From: Martelella alba
GTDB taxonomy: Bacteria; Pseudomonadota; Gammaproteobacteria; Enterobacterales; Enterobacteriaceae
Direction of reading: 5' to 3'
DNA length: 64,000 bases
Assembly: GCF_005217455.1 (NCBI RefSeq)
Contig: NZ_SZPQ01000003.1
Span: 124,001 to 188,000, forward strand
In this document: in pieces, positions 17,622 to 26,886 of the stretch
How positions within the stretch are numbered: the stretch's first letter is position 1
How the letters are laid out: every line of letters begins with the position of its first letter
Notes under the pieces: model-generated
The model's input: only the letters and a program-made list of their open reading frames with translations
The model's database searches: none
Told to the model about the DNA's origin: nothing
Made by a program: the position numbers and the translations under genes

Positions 17622-18581
17622 TCAGCGGCGGGCGGGCAACGCCAGTGTCTGCAGATTTTGCCATTGGACGGGCAGGGTCATTTTCGCCTGCGCCGCCTGG
17701 GCCGCCAAATAGCCGCGCACAAAACCGATACTTTCCGCCAGGCCGGGATTCTGGTCGCGCAATTCGCCCAGCAGCCGGTCGGTGGTGGCGGCGTCGTTTA
17801 GCCAACCCAGCGTCTCCTGCATTTCCCGTAGGGCGGCGAGATAGGCGGACAAGGGTTTACGACGGTAGAGACAACCGAAAAATTCCGTGGTGTAACGCAG
17901 TTTTTTGGCGGCGATGCGCATCCGGTGGCGTTGATGAGCGGTCGCGTCGGTCTGGACGGCGGCTTGATGTTGCAGGCGCTGCCGACGCTCGGCCAGCATG
18001 GCGTCGGCAAAGGGGGGGATGGGGGTTTTCAGGCGGGCGCGCTGGCGCGGCGTGACATTTTCCCGCCAGCGGCGATGTTGTATCCACAGCCGTAAGGCGG
18101 TGGTCAGGCGTTCATAGCGCGGCGAACCTACCGCGTCGGCGGCGGCATGGTAATAAAGCCTTGCCCGCAAACGGGCCGCGACGCCGATTTCCTCAAGGGC
18201 CGCCGGTTCCGGCGCCGCAATGGCCGCGGGCGCCACAACCGTGCCGGCCAGAATATCCCAGTCCCTGGCCGCCCCCAGTACGCCGGTTAGCCATAGCAGG
18301 TCCGCCTGCAAGGCATCGCCGGGAGACAGCGGCTCTTTGAACAAGCTAAAGGCCGATCGCAACCGGCGCAGCCCCACCCGCATCTGATGGACGCATTCCG
18401 CATCTTGATGCCGGACGCCTTCGGCATTGGCCTGGATTTGCAGCAGGCAGTTGATGACAATGGCCTGGAACCCCTGGCTCACGGTCATGGCCTCGGTGAG
18501 CCGCAAAGGTTCCGCGCGCACCGCCTCGATGGCCGGGCCGGGTAACGGAGAACGCGCGGCCGACTCCACTGTATGTTCCAT
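17622..18581 (-). CDS. CHAD domain protein
   Basis: CHAD domains are helical bundles with conserved His, Arg and Lys that bind inorganic polyphosphate. The 319-residue protein shows the hallmark VHQMRVGLRRLRSAFSLFK (about residues 65-84) and, in the second repeat, HRMRIAAKKLRYTTEFF. The N-terminal CYTH (triphosphatase) domain found in E. coli YgiF is absent, so this is a stand-alone CHAD protein. Cellular role is inferred to be polyphosphate binding or granule association. Confidence 0.87.
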   Translation of the reverse strand: MEHTVESAARSPLPGPAIEAVRAEPLRLTEAMTVSQGFQAIVINCLLQIQANAEGVRHQDAECVHQMRVGLRRLRSAFSLFKEPLSPGDALQADLLWLTGVLGAARDWDILAGTVVAPAAIAAPEPAALEEIGVAARLRARLYYHAAADAVGSPRYERLTTALRLWIQHRRWRENVTPRQRARLKTPIPPFADAMLAERRQRLQHQAAVQTDATAHQRHRMRIAAKKLRYTTEFFGCLYRRKPLSAYLAALREMQETLGWLNDAATTDRLLGELRDQNPGLAESIGFVRGYLAAQAAQAKMTLPVQWQNLQTLALPARR

Positions 18582-18623
18582 AATCTGTCCTTAACGGCGC
18601 CGGGCGTCGCCAAAGCCCGTATC

Positions 18624-19184
18624 TTACAGCATTTCCGGCCGGAAGAGATGCCGCCGACTGACGATCTTGCCCGACACCATAAATACGCCGTCGCCGGTAT
18701 AATGCAGGGTCTCGGGATGTTTCGGCCGCGTCGCCACATGGGCCTTGACGATTTCAAAGATAAAAAAATTATACTGTTCAACCAGCGTTTCGTCATGGAG
18801 GCGACATTCAAAATTGGCATGGCATTCGCCGATAAGCGGCGAATCAACGCATTGCGCGGCAACGGCCGTCAAACCAAAATGGCTGAATTTGTCGATATCG
18901 GCGCCGGAGCTGTTGCCGATGCCGACCACGGTATCGGTTAACGCGGTGGTGGGGAGGTTTATCACGCATTCGCCGCTGTCGCGGATCATGGCGAAGCTGT
19001 GGTTGGCGGATGAGATCACGCAGCCCACCAGCGAGGGGGTAAATTCCATCACCGTATGCCAGCCCAGCGTCATGATATTATTCCGTCCCTTGCGGCGGGA
19101 GGAGACCAATACGATGGGACCGGGTTCCAGATAACGACGCGCCAGATGGGGCGACAAATCGACCTTATCGGGAAGGGCGTTCAT
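18624..19184 (-). CDS. flavin reductase-like FMN-binding protein
   Basis: A 186-residue FMN-binding split-barrel protein of the flavin reductase/flavoredoxin type. Visible features are GPIVLVSSRRKGRNNIMTLGW (first 20 residues of the flavin-site region), TPSLVGCVIS, SGECVINLPT and the C-terminal GKIVSRRHLFRPEML. It probably transfers electrons from NAD(P)H to FMN or acts as an FMN redox protein. Substrate cannot be told. It is transcribed away from the scp operon. Confidence 0.8.
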   Translation of the reverse strand: MNALPDKVDLSPHLARRYLEPGPIVLVSSRRKGRNNIMTLGWHTVMEFTPSLVGCVISSANHSFAMIRDSGECVINLPTTALTDTVVGIGNSSGADIDKFSHFGLTAVAAQCVDSPLIGECHANFECRLHDETLVEQYNFFIFEIVKAHVATRPKHPETLHYTGDGVFMVSGKIVSRRHLFRPEML

Positions 19185-19310
19185 GATACATATCCTCCTG
19201 CGCCGTGATAGAGCGGTGGCCGTCCCATGTCATTCAGTCTCTGTTATTCAGTCTTCGTCATCCGTATCCACTGCTGACAGTGAGCCATATACCTTTCTAA
19301 CGGAAAATAA

Positions 19311-19326
19311 TGTGAAACATATCACG
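19311..19326. promoter_or_regulatory. CRP-site-like sequence
   Basis: TGTGA-AACATA-TCACG matches 9 of 10 positions of the CRP core TGTGA-N6-TCACA. It lies 127 bp upstream of the flavin reductase start and 390 bp upstream of scpA, so its target is uncertain. Confidence 0.6.
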
Positions 19327-19392
19327 CTCTGCCGATGAAGTGAATCTATCAGGGTATTGTGAACGATTCAGCGCCTTAATTTGCTCAAATTA

Positions 19393-19408
19393 TTTGATAC
19401 CCATCACA
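19393..19408. promoter_or_regulatory. second CRP-site-like sequence
   Basis: TTTGA-TACCCA-TCACA matches 9 of 10 core positions of the CRP consensus, 308 bp upstream of scpA. Together with the site at 19311 it suggests catabolite control of the scp operon. Confidence 0.5.
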
Positions 19409-19715
19409 TTAATCCGACCTTGCCGACGGTAAACGGGCCTATTCTCTAATGATTGGCGAATGCGGCAAATAATGATTGCTGAGCGTGCATTTTTTGAGGG
19501 CGCAAACCTGGCGGGAAAATGCTATCACTATTTCCAGGTATTTCATTGGCGGTGAAGGTTTTATTGATGAATTAATTTTTGGAATTAAGAAATTTATTTT
19601 CTGAACACGACGATGATATTTCCCTTTGACCCATCCAGGTCGAGGAGGGGAGGTATTACGCCCCGATGCCGCGTGAATGAAATAAAAATTAGCATATCCT
19701 ATTCGGAGAACCACA

Positions 19716-21860
19716 ATGGCTCAATTAGAGGCATGGGAAAAGCTTGCCAATAAAGAATTATCCCGGTTGGGGAAAAGTGTCGATGATTTACACACCCCGA
19801 CTGCGGAAGGCATTACCATCAAACCGCTGTATACCGGAGCGGATACGGCCGACCTGGAGGTCACCGGATCATTGCCGGGCATCGCTCCCTTCGTCCGCGG
19901 TCCGCGGGCCACCATGTATGCCGCCCAACCCTGGACAATCCGCCAGTATGCCGGCTTTTCCACCGCCAAAGAGTCCAACGCTTTTTACCGCCGAAACCTG
20001 GCCGCGGGACAAAAAGGCCTCTCGGTGGCTTTCGACCTGGCCACGCACCGGGGCTATGATTCCGATAATGAGCGGGTGTCCGGCGACGTGGGCAAGGCCG
20101 GCGTGGCCATCGACAGCGTGGAGGACATGAAAATACTGTTCGATCAGATACCGCTGGATAAGATGTCGGTGTCCATGACCATGAACGGCGCGGTCATCCC
20201 CATTATGGCGTTTTATATCGTCGCCGCCGAGGAACAGGGGGTCAAACCCGAACAGTTAACCGGCACGATCCAAAACGATATTCTGAAGGAGTATCTGTGC
20301 CGTAATACCTATATTTACCCGCCGAAGCCGTCGATGCGGATTATTTCCGATATCATCGCCTATTGCTCGGCCAATATGCCGAAGTTCAACACCATCAGCA
20401 TTAGCGGCTACCATATGGGCGAGGCGGGCGCCAATTGCGTCCAGCAGGTGGCTTTCACCATTGCCGATGGCATCGAATATATTCAGGCGGCGCTCTCCGC
20501 CGGTTTGCATATTGATGATTTCGCGCCCCGTTTGTCGTTTTTCTTCGGCATCGGCATGGATATGTTCATGAATATCGCCATGCTGCGGGCCGCCCGGTAT
20601 TTGTGGAGCGAAGCGGTGGAAAGTTTTGGTTCCACCAATCCGAAATCCAAGGCGCTGCGTACCCATTGCCAAACCTCCGGTTGGAGCCTCACCGAACAAG
20701 ATCCCTATAACAACGTTATCCGCACCACGATAGAAGCGCTGGCGGCCACTCTCGGCGGCACCCAATCCCTGCACACCAACGCTTTCGACGAAGCGCTGGG
20801 GCTGCCCACCGATTTCTCGGCGCGGATCGCCCGCAACACCCAGATCATTTTGCAGGAAGAGTCGGCCATCTGCCGCACCGTCGACCCGCTGGCCGGCTCC
20901 TATTATGTGGAATCCCTGACTGACCGGATAGTAAAGGAAGCGCGTAAAATCATCGCCCTGATCAAGGATGCCGGCGGCATGGCCAAAGCCATCGAGGCGG
21001 GTTTGCCAAAACGGATGATTGAGGAGAATTCCGCCCGGCAGCAGTCGCTGATCGACCAGGGCAAACAAGTGATCGTCGGCGTCAATAAATACAAGCTGGC
21101 GCAGGAGGACGTGCCGCCGGTATTGGAAATCGACAATATCAAGGTGCGCGGGGAACAGATCGCGCTGTTGCAGCGCATTCGCGCCACCCGAGACAATGCC
21201 GCCGTCGCCGATGCCCTCGGCATGCTGACCCACGCGGCGGAAAAAGGCGGCAATTTGCTGGAAGCCGCCATCCAGGCGGCCAGGCTGCGGGCCACGTTGG
21301 GCGAGATTTCCGATGCCATTGAGACGGCGTTCGGTCGCTATCTGGTGCAGACCAACTGCGTGACCGGGGTCATCGCCAACAGTTATCAGCAAAGCGCCCA
21401 AGGCGCCGCCGAATTCGAGGCCATCAAAAACGAAACCGAACGATTTCTCAATGAGTACGGCCGCCGGCCGCGGATCCTGATAGCCAAGATGGGACAAGAC
21501 GGTCATGACCGCGGCGCCAAGGTGATCGCCAGCGCCTATTCGGACCTGGGATTCGATGTGGATCTGAGCCCGATGTTTTCCACGCCGGAGGAAATCGCCA
21601 AACTGGCGGTGGAAAACGATGTCCACGTCGTCGGCGCCTCATCGCTGGCCGCCGGCCATAAAACGCTTATTCCGGCGTTGATTGAGGCGCTGGCGCGTTA
21701 CGGCCGCCAGGATATCAGGGTGGTGGCGGGGGGCGTGATTCCGCCGCAGGACTATGATTATCTCTACCAGCGCGGCGTGATGGCGATTTACGGGCCGGGC
21801 ACGCCGATGCTGGCCAGCGTGCGCGATGTCCTGAAAAAAATCAGTGACCATCATGATTAG
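19716..21860 (+). CDS. scpA: methylmalonyl-CoA mutase (ScpA/Sbm)
   Basis: Adenosylcobalamin-dependent enzyme that interconverts succinyl-CoA and (R)-methylmalonyl-CoA. The 714-residue protein has the N-terminal TIM-barrel substrate domain (about 30-560, e.g. [17 protein letters not shown] and [17 protein letters not shown]) and the C-terminal B12 domain. The cobalt-ligand motif DGHDRG has its His at residue 597. The length equals the E. coli enzyme. Gene order scpA-argK-scpB-scpC is that of E. coli and defines a succinate-to-propionate pathway. Two CRP-like sites lie upstream. Confidence 0.97.
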   Translation: MAQLEAWEKLANKELSRLGKSVDDLHTPTAEGITIKPLYTGADTADLEVTGSLPGIAPFVRGPRATMYAAQPWTIRQYAGFSTAKESNAFYRRNLAAGQKGLSVAFDLATHRGYDSDNERVSGDVGKAGVAIDSVEDMKILFDQIPLDKMSVSMTMNGAVIPIMAFYIVAAEEQGVKPEQLTGTIQNDILKEYLCRNTYIYPPKPSMRIISDIIAYCSANMPKFNTISISGYHMGEAGANCVQQVAFTIADGIEYIQAALSAGLHIDDFAPRLSFFFGIGMDMFMNIAMLRAARYLWSEAVESFGSTNPKSKALRTHCQTSGWSLTEQDPYNNVIRTTIEALAATLGGTQSLHTNAFDEALGLPTDFSARIARNTQIILQEESAICRTVDPLAGSYYVESLTDRIVKEARKIIALIKDAGGMAKAIEAGLPKRMIEENSARQQSLIDQGKQVIVGVNKYKLAQEDVPPVLEIDNIKVRGEQIALLQRIRATRDNAAVADALGMLTHAAEKGGNLLEAAIQAARLRATLGEISDAIETAFGRYLVQTNCVTGVIANSYQQSAQGAAEFEAIKNETERFLNEYGRRPRILIAKMGQDGHDRGAKVIASAYSDLGFDVDLSPMFSTPEEIAKLAVENDVHVVGASSLAAGHKTLIPALIEALARYGRQDIRVVAGGVIPPQDYDYLYQRGVMAIYGPGTPMLASVRDVLKKISDHHD

Positions 21861-22848
21861 CGCCGACACGCTGGATAGCGCCGTCGAACGGCTATTGGCC
21901 GGCGACCGGGTGGCCCTGGCCCAGGCGATGACGCTGGTGGAAAGCACCCATCCCGCCCATCAAGCTCTGGCCGCGCGGCTGCTGGACACGATCATGCCTC
22001 ACACCGGGCAGGCCAGGCGAATCGGTATTACCGGCGTGCCGGGCGCCGGTAAAAGCACTTTCCTGGAGGCGCTGGGGGGCTACTTGCTGCAACGGGATTT
22101 CAAGGTGGCGATCATCGCCATCGACCCCAGCAGCCCCCTGAGCGGAGGCAGTATCCTCGGTGATAAAACCCGGATGCTGACTCTCGCCCGGTCTGAACGG
22201 GCCTTTATCCGGCCGGTCCCCGCCGGCGGACATCTGGGCGGCACCAGCCGTCGCACCCGCGAACTGATGCTGTTGTGCGAGGCGGCGAAGTATGACGCGG
22301 TAATCGTAGAAACGGTGGGCGTGGGGCAGTCCGAGGTGGAAATCGCCCATCTGGTGGATTGTTTTCTGTCGTTACAACTGGCCGGGGCCGGTGATGAATT
22401 ACAGGGCATCAAAAAAGGCATCATGGAGATGGCCGATATCATCGTCATCAACAAGGATGACGGCGAAAATCATTCCCGAGTCATGCTGACCCGGCAAATC
22501 TATCAGGCGGCGCTGCATATCATGCGGCGCAAATATCCGGACTGGCCCGTGCCGGTGCTGACTTGCAGCGCGCTGGAACAGCGGGGGATTGACGAAGTCT
22601 GGCGTTACACGGATGCATTCTATCAGCAAATGGCGGTGGACGGGCAACTTGAGGCATTGCGCAGAAGGCAATATCTGGAATCCATGCATAAGCAAATCGA
22701 AGAAACGGTTTTGCAGGCGTTATTCGCCCGGCGGGATATTCAGGATTGTTATCAGCGGGCATTACAACAAGTGGATAATCATCACTTGTCGCCGCGCGCG
22801 GCGGTGAATGGCGTTGTCGAATTTATTTGCGGAAAAATTTCGGACTAA
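21853..22848 (+). CDS. argK: ArgK/MeaB, methylmalonyl-CoA mutase GTPase chaperone
   Basis: G3E-family GTPase that protects and reloads methylmalonyl-CoA mutase with its cobalamin cofactor. It is 331 residues from the ATG at 21853, overlapping the scpA end by eight bases. A GTG nine bases upstream is possible but less like the E. coli start. Motifs: Walker [30 protein letters not shown] (switch region) and NKDD for guanine recognition. Confidence 0.95.
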   Translation: MISADTLDSAVERLLAGDRVALAQAMTLVESTHPAHQALAARLLDTIMPHTGQARRIGITGVPGAGKSTFLEALGGYLLQRDFKVAIIAIDPSSPLSGGSILGDKTRMLTLARSERAFIRPVPAGGHLGGTSRRTRELMLLCEAAKYDAVIVETVGVGQSEVEIAHLVDCFLSLQLAGAGDELQGIKKGIMEMADIIVINKDDGENHSRVMLTRQIYQAALHIMRRKYPDWPVPVLTCSALEQRGIDEVWRYTDAFYQQMAVDGQLEALRRRQYLESMHKQIEETVLQALFARRDIQDCYQRALQQVDNHHLSPRAAVNGVVEFICGKISD

Positions 22849-22859
22849 AGGTAAAAATA

Positions 22860-23645
22860 ATGGCTTACGACTATGTGAAAGTGATGATTGAAAACCGTGT
22901 CGGCATTATCGAGTTCAATTACGGTAAAAAGCTGAATGCCTTGAGCGCGGTATTTATTAAAGATATTCTTCAAGCCTTGGAGGATTTGAATAATATTGAC
23001 ATCCGTTGCGTGATAATCCGCGCCCCTAAAGGGGCCAAGGTCTTTTCCGCCGGGCATGATATTCATGAACTGCCGAAAACCCGGCGCGACCCGCTGGCCT
23101 ATGATGATCCGCTGCGCAAGATCACCCGCGCCATCCAGAAATTTCCCAAGCCGGTCATTTCCATGGTGGAGGGCAGTGTCTGGGGCGGCGCGTTCGAATT
23201 GATTATGAGTTCGGACATCATTATCTCCAGCAACAAATCCACTTTTTCCATGACGCCGGTTAACCTGGGCGTGCCCTATAACCTGGTGGGCATACACAAC
23301 CTGACGCGCGACGCCGGTTTCCATATCGTCAAGGAAATGATTTTCACCGCGTTGCCTATTTCCGCCGAACGGGCGCTGGCCGTCGGGATTCTCAACCATA
23401 TCGTCGATCCGGCGGAACTGGAGGATTTTACCATGCGCATGGCCAACACCATCGCGGAAAAAGCGCCGCTGGCCGTTGCGGTCATCAAGGAAGAGCTAAG
23501 GGTATTAGGCGAGGCGCACACCATGAATTCCGATGAATTCGAGCGCATTCAGGGGCTGCGGCGAGTGGTGTACGACAGCCAGGACTACCAGGAAGGCATG
23601 GCGGCCTTTATGGAAAAACGCAAGGCGAACTTTATCGGACGGTAA
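22860..23645 (+). CDS. scpB: methylmalonyl-CoA decarboxylase (ScpB)
   Basis: Crotonase-fold enzyme that decarboxylates methylmalonyl-CoA to propionyl-CoA. The 261-residue protein starts MAYDYVKVMIENRVGIIEFN, with AAAGG upstream of the ATG at 22860. The active-site region is KVFSAGHDIHEL and VEGSVWGGAFELIMSSD (oxyanion-hole glycines). It lies 11 bp after argK and 35 bp before scpC. Confidence 0.95.
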   Translation: MAYDYVKVMIENRVGIIEFNYGKKLNALSAVFIKDILQALEDLNNIDIRCVIIRAPKGAKVFSAGHDIHELPKTRRDPLAYDDPLRKITRAIQKFPKPVISMVEGSVWGGAFELIMSSDIIISSNKSTFSMTPVNLGVPYNLVGIHNLTRDAGFHIVKEMIFTALPISAERALAVGILNHIVDPAELEDFTMRMANTIAEKAPLAVAVIKEELRVLGEAHTMNSDEFERIQGLRRVVYDSQDYQEGMAAFMEKRKANFIGR

Positions 23646-23680
23646 TTCTCTTTCGCACACCCAATCATGGAGCAAACAGG

Positions 23681-25159
23681 ATGGATCAGAACTTTGCAGT
23701 GATGACCGCGGACGAGGCCGCTGCCTTGATTTGCCATGGGAATATGGTGGCCTTCAGCGGGTTCACCCCGGCCGGCGCGCCAAAAGCGCTGCCGGAAGCC
23801 TTGGCCCGGCGGGCAACGGAACTGCACCGCCAGGAACAGCCTTTCAAAATAAAATTACTGACCGGCGCGTCCATCGGCGCGCTGGCCGATAATCAACTGG
23901 CGCAGGCCGATGCGGTTGAATGGCGGGCGCCCTACCAAACCGCGCCCGCTTTACGGGAAAAAATTAACCAGGGAGAAATTAATTTCGTCGATCTCCATCT
24001 GAGCGAAGTGGCGCAGATGGTCAACTACGGCTTTTTCGGTCCCATTGATGTGGCGGTTATCGAGGCGTCGGCCGTCACTGACGATGGGCGCGTCTACCTG
24101 ACCAGCGGTATCGGCAACGCGCCGGTCTACTTGCAGCAGGCACGCAAGATCATTATCGAATTGAATCACTACCATTCGTCCCGCGTGTGCGAAATGAGCG
24201 ATATCGTCACGCTCGGCGCGCCGCCAAGCCGCAATATGGTGCCCATATTCCATACCCTTGATCGGGCCGGCGAGAATTTTGTCCAGATCGATCCGGCAAA
24301 AATCGTGGCGGTGGTGCACACCGAACTGGCCGACCAGATAAACGAATTCGGCGAGGAAAACCCCCTGTGCCGGCAGATAGCCCATAACGTAGAGCGGTTT
24401 TTGCTTGGCGAGCTGCACGCGCAACGGATTCCACCGGGATTCCTACCGCTGCAAAGCGGGGTCGGCAATATCAATAACGCGGTGCTGCGGGCTTTGGGCA
24501 GCAACCCGGATATACCGCCGTTTATGATGTACTCCGAAGTGCTGCAATCCTCGGTGGTGGATTTACTGGAAAAGGGCAAAATTCTTGGCGCCAGCGCCTC
24601 TAGCCTGACCGTACCGCCGGACATTCTGCAACACATCTACGATAATATGGATTTCTTCTGCGAGCGTATTGTGCTCAGGCCCCAGGAAATTTCCAATAAC
24701 CCGGAAATCATCCGCCGGCTGGGGGTCATTGCCCTGAATGTCGGTCTGGAATTCGATATTTACGGCCATGCCAATTCCACGCATGTGGCCGGGGTCAATC
24801 TGATGAACGGTATCGGCGGCAGCGGGGATTTCGAACGCAACGCCTATTTGTCCATTTTTATGGCGCCGTCCATCGCCAAAGGCGGGAAGATTTCCACTAT
24901 TGTGCCGATGTGTTCCCATGTCGATCACAGCGAGCACAGCGTCAAGGTGATCATCACCGAAAACGGCGTGGCCGACTTGCGCGGACTGTCGCCCATGCAG
25001 CGGGCCCAGGCCATCATCGCCCATTGCGCGCATCCCATGTATCGGGATTGCCTGTACCGCTACCTGGAGCTGGGTAAAAAAGGCCATATCCACCATGACC
25101 TCAGCCATGCGTTCGATATGCATCGCAACTTGCTGGAGCACGGCAGTATGCTGGCTTGA
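23681..25159 (+). CDS. scpC: propionyl-CoA:succinate CoA-transferase (ScpC)
   Basis: Moves CoA from propionyl-CoA to succinate, closing the Sbm cycle that yields propionate. The 492-residue protein belongs to the acetyl-CoA hydrolase/transferase family: VAFSGFTPAGAPKALPEAL near the N-terminus, EFDIYGHANSTHV and GIGGSGDFERNAYLSIF in the C-terminal half, and NGVADLRGLSP near the end. Last gene of the operon. Confidence 0.95.
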   Translation: MDQNFAVMTADEAAALICHGNMVAFSGFTPAGAPKALPEALARRATELHRQEQPFKIKLLTGASIGALADNQLAQADAVEWRAPYQTAPALREKINQGEINFVDLHLSEVAQMVNYGFFGPIDVAVIEASAVTDDGRVYLTSGIGNAPVYLQQARKIIIELNHYHSSRVCEMSDIVTLGAPPSRNMVPIFHTLDRAGENFVQIDPAKIVAVVHTELADQINEFGEENPLCRQIAHNVERFLLGELHAQRIPPGFLPLQSGVGNINNAVLRALGSNPDIPPFMMYSEVLQSSVVDLLEKGKILGASASSLTVPPDILQHIYDNMDFFCERIVLRPQEISNNPEIIRRLGVIALNVGLEFDIYGHANSTHVAGVNLMNGIGGSGDFERNAYLSIFMAPSIAKGGKISTIVPMCSHVDHSEHSVKVIITENGVADLRGLSPMQRAQAIIAHCAHPMYRDCLYRYLELGKKGHIHHDLSHAFDMHRNLLEHGSMLA

Positions 25160-25287
25160 CGGCGAGGGTGCCGGCCGTCGCCATCGTTGTGCGCGGCCGG
25201 TCCGGTTTAAAGGCGCCGCTTGGCGAAGCGACGCCCTTCGTTGCACGGGGTCCGGACGGAACAAAACGGAAAGCTCGCGCGGGGGGG

Positions 25288-26196
25288 TTATGCCGGCGGC
25301 GAGACATTGCCGCTGCGATCATCGCGCACCGCCGTCACCAGTTTTCCGGTCATTTTGCAGCTTTTAAGTGAATAGAGGTATTCCGGCATATACATCGGCT
25401 TGTTGGGGGCATCGAAGTATTTCAAGCTGGCGGGGTTGACGAACCGGTAGGCAAAATGGGGGACGACGGTGATAAATTGTCCGCGATTGACCGCGCTGAT
25501 CTTGGCCAGAAAACTGTAGGGCCGGTAGATAATGGTGGGCGTGATGCCGGCATGGCGAAAGTGGGCGTCGATGAGCGATTCAAAATTCGCCCGGTGCTGA
25601 AAGCGCATTTGCAGCCACGGCAGACTGTGCAGCAGCTCGTTTGGCGGTACGTTGTCATGAATGCGCGATACCAGGAACCCTAATTTGAGCGGTTCAAGGG
25701 GAATGACCTGCATACTGGAAATTTCGCTTACCCGCGGCGAGGCCTGCTGGGGGGAAATGATCATGTCCATGTCGTGATCCAGCAAGCTGGACACCAGATC
25801 GCTTTCGTTGAAATCAAACGGCTTGGTGGTGAAACCGTCGAATTTGTCTCCCAGGCTTATCAACTGATCAAAAATTATCGTGGGATAGGCAGTGTCGATG
25901 CCGATAACGCAACTACGCTGACGATGGTAGCCGGCCAGCATAATTTCCGTATCGATGCCGGCCAGCCGCTGGTAGATGGGATAGAGCATCTGATACAGTT
26001 CCTGTCCGGCCTTGTTTAGACTGATGCTGTTATCCGTGCGTGAAAACAGTTCATAGCCCACCATTTCTTCCAAAGCGGCAATACTTTTGCCAAACGGCGA
26101 AGCGGTCATATGCAACTTTTCGGCGGCTTTGGCAATATTGTTGGTTTGTGCCAGCGTGATAAAATTAATTAACTTTTTCGATACGAATATACCCAT
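25288..26196 (-). CDS. LysR-family regulator next to the scp operon (YgfI-like)
   Basis: LysR-type transcription factor, 302 residues from the ATG at 26196. It has an N-terminal helix-turn-helix (LINFITLAQTNNIAKAAEKL, then SPFGKSIAALEEMVGYELF) and a periplasmic-binding-like effector domain. A start four codons upstream is equally possible. In E. coli the LysR gene ygfI occupies the same position and orientation after scpC, so it may control the scp operon. This is inference from context. Confidence 0.85.
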   Translation of the reverse strand: MGIFVSKKLINFITLAQTNNIAKAAEKLHMTASPFGKSIAALEEMVGYELFSRTDNSISLNKAGQELYQMLYPIYQRLAGIDTEIMLAGYHRQRSCVIGIDTAYPTIIFDQLISLGDKFDGFTTKPFDFNESDLVSSLLDHDMDMIISPQQASPRVSEISSMQVIPLEPLKLGFLVSRIHDNVPPNELLHSLPWLQMRFQHRANFESLIDAHFRHAGITPTIIYRPYSFLAKISAVNRGQFITVVPHFAYRFVNPASLKYFDAPNKPMYMPEYLYSLKSCKMTGKLVTAVRDDRSGNVSPPA

Positions 26197-26886
26197 ATCT
26201 GTTCTCAATTACCGCAGGTTATTAGCATAATGATCGCTTATACTCTACTGACTTCGCGCTGCGGCGCGCCAGCGGCACATTGGTCGGAAACGCATGTGAA
26301 CCGCCAACGGTGGGCCTTGGGTGAGAGACAGTCGGTCTCTCATGCCCCTATACAACGCTGTGACTGAGATGAGCGAACGTAGTCCACAAAAAGCAACATG
26401 AAGTATAACGGGCATTTCCGCTAAACAGGATGCGCTTATCTCTTTAGCCCTAGCATTAACAAAAAATTGTTTGATTTTCGCGAGATCCGTCACAGTCCAT
26501 CATGCCGGGGGAAACCAGATGCGTTGACGCTTGCTATCTCATACCGAGAGACATGGCCCAAGAGGGTTTGCCAGTAAAAATCGCAGATTTGTAGAACAAA
26601 CAATCCTCAAAACCCCGATAAACACTTTACTATCACATTGGTCTTTCACCCGATCATGTCAGTTGGACCGCCGAATATCACCCGTGTGTTATCGGGCAAA
26701 AACCGGAAGTTAACTGCCTAACGCCAACGTGAAGGTTATGAACGGCCTTTGCTTAAGAATAGCATTCGGTGTGTTAAAAATTGAATTTTTTATTGCTCAT
26801 CTGACTGTGATATATGTTGATACACATGGGATGCTCAGTAAACAAACGTATCGGACAGTTTGATAACTTTTCAATCGGGTAAGCAT
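26197..26886. other. 690-bp gap before the rhs gene, left boundary of AT-rich island
   Basis: No gene is recognised. A perfect 8-bp hairpin, TGAGAGAC-AGTCG-GTCTCTCA (26322-26342), is present without a T-run. Base composition shifts from GC-rich to AT-rich across this gap. Short frames at 26245-26493 (minus) and 26531-26713 (plus) have no recognisable product; they may be remnants of mobile DNA, but no terminal repeats were seen. Confidence 0.4.

Larger units (their letters stand above)
19185..19715. promoter_or_regulatory. divergent region between flavin reductase gene and scpA
   Basis: This 531-bp AT-rich spacer contains two CRP-site-like sequences (listed separately) and the scpA Shine-Dalgarno (GGAGA, seven bases before the ATG). 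Short open frames on the minus strand (19439-19714) show no recognisable protein. Confidence 0.6.

Noticed and set aside
19439-19714. 91-codon minus-strand frame in the scpA upstream region
   Set aside because: It covers the promoter and leader of scpA and has no recognisable protein features.
20256-21626. 456-codon open frame antisense to scpA
   Set aside because: It lies fully opposite a well-conserved gene, and its composition is the mirror of GC-biased codons; no domain is recognisable.
26245-26713. Insertion-sequence remnant before rhs
   Set aside because: Short frames and a hairpin are present, but no transposase motif, terminal inverted repeats or target duplication could be identified.
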